This document shows positions 58,798 to 64,000 of a DNA stretch of 64,000 nt, piece after piece. Numbering within the stretch: position 1 is the first letter of the stretch; each line of letters opens with the position of its first letter. The DNA is taken from NCBI GenBank assembly GCA_963806395.1, contig CAWDYI010000017.1:31895-95894 (forward strand), given 5' to 3'. A program made the translations under genes and the position numbers. Origin of the DNA: DASSUW01 sp963806395. Its GTDB lineage: Bacteria; Actinomycetota; Thermoleophilia; Solirubrobacterales; Solirubrobacteraceae. The notes beneath the pieces were generated by a model, which was given only the letters and a program-made list of their open reading frames with translations, was not told where the DNA came from and did no database searches.

Positions 58798-60912
58798 TCA
58801 GCTCCTCTCGGCGATGTGGGCGTGCAGCGACGCGCCGGCCTGCGCGCCGCCCTCGGGATAGAGCCGCAGCGTGCCGCTCGGCAGCAGCTCGAACTCGCTG
58901 CCCGCGTCCACGACCACGGTCGTCGTCTCCGTCTGCACGACGGCCGGTCCGGCGAGCCGGTCGCCGATCGGCATGCGGTCGACGTGCCAGACGTCGGCCT
59001 GGACCTGCTTGCCGTCGGCGAGCCGGATGTCGCGCCGCTCGGGCGCCGCCGACGAGTCTCGCGGCGCCGCGGTGCCCGCGACCGGGGCCCCGAGCCGGCA
59101 GCGCGCGCGGGCGTGCCAGCTCTCGAATTCGATCTTGGAGCCGTCGTCGGCGATCGCGAACACGTCGCGGTGCTTGCGGTGGAAGCTCTCGCACAGGGCC
59201 TCGAGGTCGGCGGGTCCTGCGAGCCTGCGCGCGGGGAGCGGGACCTCCAGCTCCCACACCTGGTGCGGGTAGCGCGCCTCGACCGTGAACGAGATGTCGC
59301 TGCTGAGCGCGCCGCTCCCCGGGCCCTCGATGAACGCCTCGCAGCGCCGCTCGAGCTCGTCGAGCGCGCGGTTGACGTCCTCGAACGCGAACTCGCGGTC
59401 GGTGGTGCGCAGCGTCAGCTCGAAGCTGCGCACGAGGTCGGAGATCAGCGCTCCCGCCGCGCTGAGCACCGGCCCGACGGACGGCACGATGACCTCGGGG
59501 CAGCGCAGCCGCCGCGCGATCGCGTTGACGTTGAGGCCCGCGGCGCCGCCGCCGCCGACCAGCACGGTCTCACGCGGGTCGATCCCCTCGTGGATGGTGA
59601 TCTGCTCGATCGCGCTGACCATGCGCTCGGTCGCCACTCGCACGATCGCGGCCGCGGCGGCCGCGGTCTCGAGCCCGAGCGGCTGCGCGACATGGCGGTC
59701 GATCGCCTGCTCGGCGAGGCCGCGGTCGAGCTCCGCGCGGCCGCCGAGGAAGTACTCGGGGTCGATGTGGCCGAGGACCACGGACGCGTCGGTGACGGTC
59801 GGCCGCGTCCCGCCGCGGCCGTAGCAGGCGGGCCCGGGGTCGGCGCCTGCGCTCTCGGGCCCGAGGTGGAGCAGGCCGGCATCGTCGACCCACGCGATGC
59901 TGCCGCCGCCGGCGCCGACGCTGCGAACGTCGACCGACGGGAAGCCGGTCATGTGGCCGAAGAACGGCTGGCCGATCCACGTCTCGCGCGTCCACAGGAT
60001 CTGACCGCGGCGCACGACGCTCACGTCGTAGCTGGTGCCGCCGGTGTCGGCGACGATGGCCGTGGTCCGCGTCGTGTCGGCGTCGGCGAAGAAGCGGCCG
60101 GCGACCGGCGCCATCGCCGGTCCCGAAACCAGCGAGTGGATCGGCGCCGCGGCGACGTCCTCGGCGTCCAGGGCGCCGCCGGACGAGGTGACGATCAGCA
60201 GCCGGCCCGCGAAGCCGGCCGCGTTCAGCCGCTCCTTGAGGTGCTCGATGTACGAGGCCATGATCGGCTTCAGCGAGGCGTCGATGCACGTCGACGACGC
60301 GCGCCGGTACTCGCGCAGGCACGGGTTGAGCTGGTGCGACAGCGTCACGGGGACGCCCGGGAGGTGCTCCTGCAGCAGCTCCCCGACGCGCAGCTCGTGG
60401 TCCGGGCGCATCATCGACCACAGCAGGCAGACGCCGACCGCCTCGACGTCGCGCGCGGACAGCTCGCCGACGATCGCGCGGACCGCGTCCTCGTCGAGCG
60501 GCTGCACCACCGTGCCGTCGGCCGCGACGCGCTCCGGGATCTCGAACGTCAGTGACCGCGGGACGTACGGCTCCGGATAGGGCCGCGCGAGATCAAAGAT
60601 GTCGGAGCGGCCGCCCTCACGCAGCACGAGCACGTCGGGATGCCCGGCCGTGGTCAGGAACGCGGTCCTGGCCGTCGCGCCGGTGAGCACCGCGTTGAGC
60701 GTCCGCGTCGTCCCGTGGATGAGCACGGAAGCCTCGCCGAGCAGCGCCTCGCGGCTCGTGCCGCGCTCCTCGGCGGCGACGCCGAGGACGTTCAGGATCC
60801 CCTGGATCGGGTCCTCGGGGACCGTCGCGGACTTGAAGACGGCGTGCCGGCCGTCCCGGTCCTCGACGACGAGGTCGGTGAAGGTTCCCCCGGTGTCGAT
60901 GGCCAGCCGCAA
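58798..60912 (-). CDS. hyuA: Hydantoinase/oxoprolinase A subunit (second pair)
   Basis: A 704-residue ASKHA-fold protein from TTG 60912 ('RLAIDTGGTFTDLVVEDRDG'); no ATG or GTG is nearer. 'TSSGGALDAEDVAAAP', 'AIVADTGGTSYDVSVVRRG' and 'VGAGGGSIAWVDDAG' are the nucleotide-site and central motifs, and 'LVGGGGAAGLNVNAIARRL' the C-terminal one. With HyuB2 it opens a cyclic amide with ATP. The leader has an 8-base perfect inverted repeat at 60955-60982. It is divergent from the DAPDH-like gene. Confidence 0.9.
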   Translation of the reverse strand: MRLAIDTGGTFTDLVVEDRDGRHAVFKSATVPEDPIQGILNVLGVAAEERGTSREALLGEASVLIHGTTRTLNAVLTGATARTAFLTTAGHPDVLVLREGGRSDIFDLARPYPEPYVPRSLTFEIPERVAADGTVVQPLDEDAVRAIVGELSARDVEAVGVCLLWSMMRPDHELRVGELLQEHLPGVPVTLSHQLNPCLREYRRASSTCIDASLKPIMASYIEHLKERLNAAGFAGRLLIVTSSGGALDAEDVAAAPIHSLVSGPAMAPVAGRFFADADTTRTTAIVADTGGTSYDVSVVRRGQILWTRETWIGQPFFGHMTGFPSVDVRSVGAGGGSIAWVDDAGLLHLGPESAGADPGPACYGRGGTRPTVTDASVVLGHIDPEYFLGGRAELDRGLAEQAIDRHVAQPLGLETAAAAAAIVRVATERMVSAIEQITIHEGIDPRETVLVGGGGAAGLNVNAIARRLRCPEVIVPSVGPVLSAAGALISDLVRSFELTLRTTDREFAFEDVNRALDELERRCEAFIEGPGSGALSSDISFTVEARYPHQVWELEVPLPARRLAGPADLEALCESFHRKHRDVFAIADDGSKIEFESWHARARCRLGAPVAGTAAPRDSSAAPERRDIRLADGKQVQADVWHVDRMPIGDRLAGPAVVQTETTTVVVDAGSEFELLPSGTLRLYPEGGAQAGASLHAHIAERS

Positions 60913-60954
60913 GCCGCGTCAGCTCACCTTCGCTATACGAGCACGCGTACACAT

Positions 60955-60982
60955 AGCGTTCACGGCATCATGAATGAACGCT
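60955..60982. promoter_or_regulatory. Long inverted repeat in the hyuA2 / DAPDH-like intergenic region
   Basis: AGCGTTCA-N12-TGAACGCT, both 8-base arms perfect. It lies between the two divergent genes, and on the minus strand a TTGACA-like box (complement of 60990-60995) lies upstream of it for hyuA2. It may be an operator; it is not the same as the 7-5-7 sites. Confidence 0.55.
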
Positions 60983-61013
60983 TCTCGGCTTGTCAATTCG
61001 GGTCGAGGCGTGC

Positions 61014-61040
61014 TTGACACCTAGCGAGCACTTGTTCATC
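61014..61040 (+). promoter_or_regulatory. Possible promoter and 4-base-spacer half-site before the DAPDH-like gene
   Basis: TTGACA at 61014-61019 is followed by AGCGAGC-ACTT-GTTCATC (61023-61040), which has the left arm and spacing of the site before the second IclR gene. A weak -10 (TCATAC region) follows. Confidence 0.4.
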
Positions 61041-61098
61041 ATACGGGCACTCTGGAACTGCCATCACGAGCCCGCCGCCTGGGCTCACGGAGGTGTTC

Positions 61099-62178
61099 GT
61101 GAACGACACGGCTGAGGGCATCCGCATCGGCCTCCACGGGGTGGGGAGCGTGGGCAAGCACGTGGCCAAGCTCCTGCTCGAGCATCGCGAGGGGATCGAC
61201 GTCGTCGCGGCGTCCACGATGGAGGCCGCCGACATCGGCCGCCCGCTGCACGAGGTCGCGGGCGCCGAGGCGGGCGACAGCGTCGCCGTGACGGGCACGC
61301 TCGACGAGGTGCTCGCCCAGCGCCCGGACGTGGTCGTGCTGTGCACCGGGTCGTTCCTGCCGGACGTGGTGGAGGACGTCGTCGCCTGCGCCACCGCCGG
61401 CGCGCACGTCGTCTCGCCGTGCGAGGAGCTCGGGTTCCCGGCGACCACGAATCCGGACGCGGCGCGCCGGATCGACGAGGCGGCGCGCGCGGGCGGCGTG
61501 AGCGTCCTCACGACCGGGATCGCGCCCGGCTTCCTGTTCGACTCGTTCCTGTGCGCCGCCAGCGGCGTCTGCTGGACGATGGACGCGATCCGCGTCCGCC
61601 GGGTCGTCGACGTCGCCGGGTTCGGCCAGAACATCCACCTGCGCCTCGGCATCGGCTACACGCGCGAGGAGTTCGAGGAGGGCCACCGCCAGGACACGAT
61701 CGCCGGGCACGTGGGGTTCCCCGAGACGATCGACATGATCTGCCGGCGGATGGGCCTGAAGCTCGACGAGCCGGTCGAGCAGATCTTCGATCCGCTGATC
61801 GCCGAGACGCCGGCTCCCACGCGCTACGGCGCCGTCGAGCCGGGCCGCACTGAGGGGTTCTTCCACCGCGCGATCGGCCGTGTCGGCGGCGAGGACCTGA
61901 TCCAGTTCGAGCTGCTGCTGCACCTGCGCCCGCACGAGGCGGGCTACACGCCGAGCGACCGCGTCGAGCTCGACGGCGTGCACCCGGTCAAGCTCACGCT
62001 CGAGCCGGGGATGAACCCACTGCTGGCGACCTCCGCGATCCTCGTCAACAGCATCCCCGCGCTGCTCGCCGCGCCCCCCGGTCTGAAGTGCGTGACAGAC
62101 CTGCCGGCCGCCGCGTGGTCGCGCTCGCTCCAGCTCGACTGGCCCGGTGACCTCACCGCCGCGCTCTCCGCGGCATGA
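61099..62178 (+). CDS. Dihydrodipicolinate-reductase-fold protein, 2,4-diaminopentanoate dehydrogenase-like
   Basis: A 359-residue protein. GTG 61099 is chosen because GGAGG (61089-61093) sits 5 bases before it; GTG 61093 would also read in frame. The N-terminal NAD(P) motif is 'IRIGLHGVGSVGKHVAKLL'; 'VVVLCTGSFLPDVVEDVVACA' and 'SPCEELGFPATTNPDAA' follow the dapB/DAPDH family; the C-terminal half is the family's substrate domain. It likely deaminates or reduces an amine of the pathway. It overlaps the alpha/beta-hydrolase gene region by 4 bases or lies 14 bases from it, depending on start. Confidence 0.8.
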   Translation: MNDTAEGIRIGLHGVGSVGKHVAKLLLEHREGIDVVAASTMEAADIGRPLHEVAGAEAGDSVAVTGTLDEVLAQRPDVVVLCTGSFLPDVVEDVVACATAGAHVVSPCEELGFPATTNPDAARRIDEAARAGGVSVLTTGIAPGFLFDSFLCAASGVCWTMDAIRVRRVVDVAGFGQNIHLRLGIGYTREEFEEGHRQDTIAGHVGFPETIDMICRRMGLKLDEPVEQIFDPLIAETPAPTRYGAVEPGRTEGFFHRAIGRVGGEDLIQFELLLHLRPHEAGYTPSDRVELDGVHPVKLTLEPGMNPLLATSAILVNSIPALLAAPPGLKCVTDLPAAAWSRSLQLDWPGDLTAALSAA

Positions 62179-62192
62179 CACAGGAGACAGGC

Positions 62193-63110
62193 ATGGCAAC
62201 GACGACGCCGATCGCGCCGACGGCGGTCGAGTTCACGAGCGAGGGCGAGCGCATCGCCGCGCTGCTCTACCTGCCGCCGGGCGAGGGCCCGCACCCGTTC
62301 GTCGTGATGGCCGGCGGCTGGTGCTACGTCAAGGAGCTGGTGCAACCGAAGTTCTCCGAGGTGTTCGCCGCCGCGGGCATCGGCTCGCTGATCTTCGACT
62401 ACCGGTACATGGGCGGCAGCGGGGGAGAGCCGCGCCAGCACATCGACCCGTGGCAGCAGATCGAGGACTACCGCAACGCGATCTCGTTCGCCGAGGGGCT
62501 CGACGCCGTCGACGCCGACCGGATCGGCGCCTGGGGCATCTCCTACAGCGGCGGCCACGTGCTGATCCTCGGCGCGATCGATCCGCGCGTCCGCGCGGTC
62601 TGCGGCGTCGTGCCGGTGATCGACGGCTACGAGAACATGCGGCTGGCGCACGGCACGCTGGGCCTGCGCCGGCTCAAGGCGGGGCTGCTCGACGCGCGCC
62701 GCCGCCTCTACGCCACCGGTGAGGAGACCTACCTGCCGCACCAGCCGGACGCCGACGAGCTGGCCACGTGGCCGTACCCGCAGAGCCGGATCACGTTCCG
62801 GCACCTGAAAGCGACGCAGGCGCCGGCGTACGACGGGCGGAGCACGGCCGAGTCGACCGAGATGCTGATGAGCTACAGCGTCACGCCGTTCCTCAAGCGC
62901 CTCAGCGGCACGCCCACGATGATGATCGTCGCCGAGGGCGACGACCACACGCACTGGGAGCTCCAGCTCGACGCCTACGAGGCGATCCCCGGGCCGCGCA
63001 AGCGCTTCGAGGTCGTGCCCCGGTCGACGCACCTCACGTTCTACGAGGACGACGGGACCGCACGCGCCGTCGCCGCCATCGCCGGCGAGTGGTTCAACGA
63101 GTACCTGTAG
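62193..63110 (+). CDS. Alpha/beta hydrolase (dienelactone-hydrolase-like)
   Basis: A 305-residue protein from ATG 62193, preceded by AGGAGA; ATG 62175 (ATGA overlap) is the alternative. 'HPFVVMAGGWCYVKELVQPKF' opens the fold, the nucleophile is Ser in 'WGISYSGGHVLILGA', the acid is in 'IVAEGDDHTHWE' and the His in 'RSTHLTFYEDD'. It likely cleaves an ester, lactone or activated amide. The gene ends exactly one base before the opposing IclR gene's stop. Confidence 0.85.
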   Translation: MATTTPIAPTAVEFTSEGERIAALLYLPPGEGPHPFVVMAGGWCYVKELVQPKFSEVFAAAGIGSLIFDYRYMGGSGGEPRQHIDPWQQIEDYRNAISFAEGLDAVDADRIGAWGISYSGGHVLILGAIDPRVRAVCGVVPVIDGYENMRLAHGTLGLRRLKAGLLDARRRLYATGEETYLPHQPDADELATWPYPQSRITFRHLKATQAPAYDGRSTAESTEMLMSYSVTPFLKRLSGTPTMMIVAEGDDHTHWELQLDAYEAIPGPRKRFEVVPRSTHLTFYEDDGTARAVAAIAGEWFNEYL

Positions 63111-63923
63111 TCACTCGATCGAGAGCTGGCCGGCGAGCTCGCTGATCGCACGCGCGGTCTCGAGCACCTTCGGCGCCAGCACGTTCTCCATCTCGTCCGG
63201 CTCGGTCAGCGGGCGCGGCACGGAGATGTTGATCGCCGCGATCGGCCGCCCGGATGCGGACAGGATCGGCGCGGCGACGCCCCGCAGGCCGGGAGCGATC
63301 TCCTGGTCGTTGAGGGCGTACCCGCGCGCGCGGATCCTGCGCAGCTCCGCCTTCAGGCGCCGTGGGGTCGACGATCGTCTTCTCGGTGATCGGCTCGAGC
63401 GAGCTGCGGTCGAGGATCTCCTCGGCGTCGCGCTCCGGCAGGAAGGCGAGCATCGCGCGGCCGAGCGACGACGCGTAGGCCGGCAGCCGGCTGCCGACGT
63501 AGAGCCGCAACGAGATCAGGTGCTCGCTCTGGACGCGCGCGAAACGTAGACGACCTCGGGCCCGTCGAGGAGCCCCATGTTCACGGTCTCCGTGGTGTCG
63601 GACGCGAGCTCGCGCAGGTACGGCATGGCAAGCTCCGGGAGCTCGCGGCTCCTGAGTGCCGAGTGCGCGAGGCTGACCGCCTTGAGCCCGGGCCGGAAGC
63701 GGCGCTCGTGGATCTCCTCCAGGTAGCCGAGCTGGCGCAGCGTCTGGCAGAACCGGTAGCACGTCGCCCGGTTGAGGCCCGTCAGCGCCGCGATCTCGCT
63801 CACGCTGAGCGCCGGCCGGCGGTCGCTGAACAGCTCGAGGATCGTGAGTGCCCGCGCGACGGACTGGATGCCCTGCGCGGCCGCGGGGCCCTTCATCCGC
63901 CTCTGGGAGGTGCTTTTCGCCAC
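63111..63923 (-). pseudogene. IclR-family regulator split by two frame changes
   Basis: From GTG 63923 the frame gives a winged HTH ('LSVSEIAALTGLNRATCYRF') and 'GPEVVYVSRA', then breaks near 63535 in a GCGCGC run. The next frame reads 'VQSEHLISLRLYVGSRLPAYASS' to 'EPITEKTIVDP', then breaks near 63363. The last frame continues 'LKAELRRIRARGYALNDQE' to 'ARAISELAGQLSIE' and a TGA at 63111. Rejoining gives a normal IclR protein of about 270 residues. Missense damage is absent, so sequence error is as likely as decay. It ends tail to tail with the hydrolase gene. Confidence 0.78.
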
Positions 63924-63957
63924 CGTCTCGCCGATATTAGCTTGGGGTTCGTCGCGA

Positions 63958-63986
63958 AGCGAGCGGTCGTTCGCTCTACGAGCATG
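63958..63986 (-). promoter_or_regulatory. Operator and -10 box before the second IclR gene
   Basis: AGCGAGC-GGTC-GTTCGCT (63958-63975) is the clearest of the 4-base-spacer sites. On the minus strand CATGCT (complement of 63981-63986) lies five bases upstream of it, the same layout as the 7-5-7 sites. Autoregulation is likely. Confidence 0.55.
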
Positions 63987-64000
63987 GCCTCAGACCGCGC

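Noticed and set aside
60912..60912. Creatinine-degradation pathway (creatininase, N-methylhydantoinase, creatinase, sarcosine oxidase)
   Set aside because: HyuAB and an M24 protein fit loosely, but no creatininase, carbamoylsarcosine hydrolase or sarcosine oxidase is seen, so I do not assign it.
29012..64000. Horizontal transfer or mobile origin of the catabolic cluster
   Set aside because: No transposase, integrase, tRNA-flanked repeats or clear composition shift is visible; by inspection GC and codon use look like the rest.

Overview
The window is high-GC, densely coded DNA from an actinobacterium. I place it in or near the Thermoleophilia/Solirubrobacterales. This rests on overall gene style, ATGA/TGATG start-stop coupling, a short secreted protein with the 'LVSLFVALGGTSYA' leader plus 'NGSL..DI' repeats common in that group (28 kb), and a CSLREA-type beta-helix protein. 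It is inference, not a database result. There are about 60 protein genes, one tRNA, one clear riboswitch, and no insertion sequence, CRISPR array or prophage. No gene-free stretch exceeds about 230 bases.

Region 1 (0-20 kb) is core and housekeeping. It opens with a stressosome-type operon: SpoIIE phosphatase (cut by the window edge), RsbR, RsbS, RsbT and RsbX. Next come the cytochrome c oxidase genes ctaC, ctaD and ctaB on the minus strand, an enoyl-CoA isomerase, an epimerase, a PAP2 phosphatase with a flippase-like membrane protein, thioredoxin reductase, and a secreted subtilase. A beta-oxidation pair, rhodanese, Nudix, OsmC, DUF1015 and a secreted CAP-domain protein follow. The CAP gene has a cyclic-di-GMP-I (GEMM-I) riboswitch in its leader. 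A tRNA-Pro(UGG) follows.

Region 2 (20-29 kb) is accessory and surface-related. It holds a pentapeptide-type repeat membrane protein with about 27 tandem 11-residue units and an MFS exporter with a C-terminal MarR-like domain, which needs six frame changes to read through. It also holds a 989-residue secreted beta-helix/sialidase-like protein, a small collagen-like secreted protein and a DHFR/RibD-like reductase.

Region 3 (29-64 kb) is a long catabolic supercluster. It contains a dialkylglycine-decarboxylase-like enzyme with its XRE-cupin regulator, an AhpD-like protein, two luciferase-like oxidoreductases, a Gfo/Idh/MocA oxidoreductase, and E1alpha/E1beta/E2 of a 2-oxoacid or acetoin dehydrogenase. 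A complete five-gene Dpp-type ABC importer and two IclR regulators are present. So are two separate hydantoinase/oxoprolinase A+B pairs, an M24 amidohydrolase-like protein, a 2-hydroxyacid oxidase, a carboxymuconolactone-decarboxylase-like protein, an ABM monooxygenase, two SDRs and an aldehyde dehydrogenase. The set ends with a GSA-type aminotransferase, a metal-dependent cyclase, a DAPDH-like dehydrogenase and an alpha/beta hydrolase. Together they suggest import and dismantling of a cyclic amide or peptide-like nitrogen compound: ring opening, oxidation, transamination or decarboxylation, then acyl-CoA formation. The substrate cannot be read from the sequence.

Five short intergenic regions in region 3 carry the same 7-5-7 inverted repeat (AGCGAAC-N5-GTTCGCT-like), each 5-7 bases after a plausible -10 box. 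A variant with a 4-base spacer lies upstream of the second IclR gene and possibly two others. This looks like an undescribed local regulon.

Three genes are broken by frame changes without other decay (MFS, one SDR, the second IclR), which could be assembly errors. Every convergent gene pair except two overlaps or abuts, and three of them share a CTAG that supplies both stop codons.
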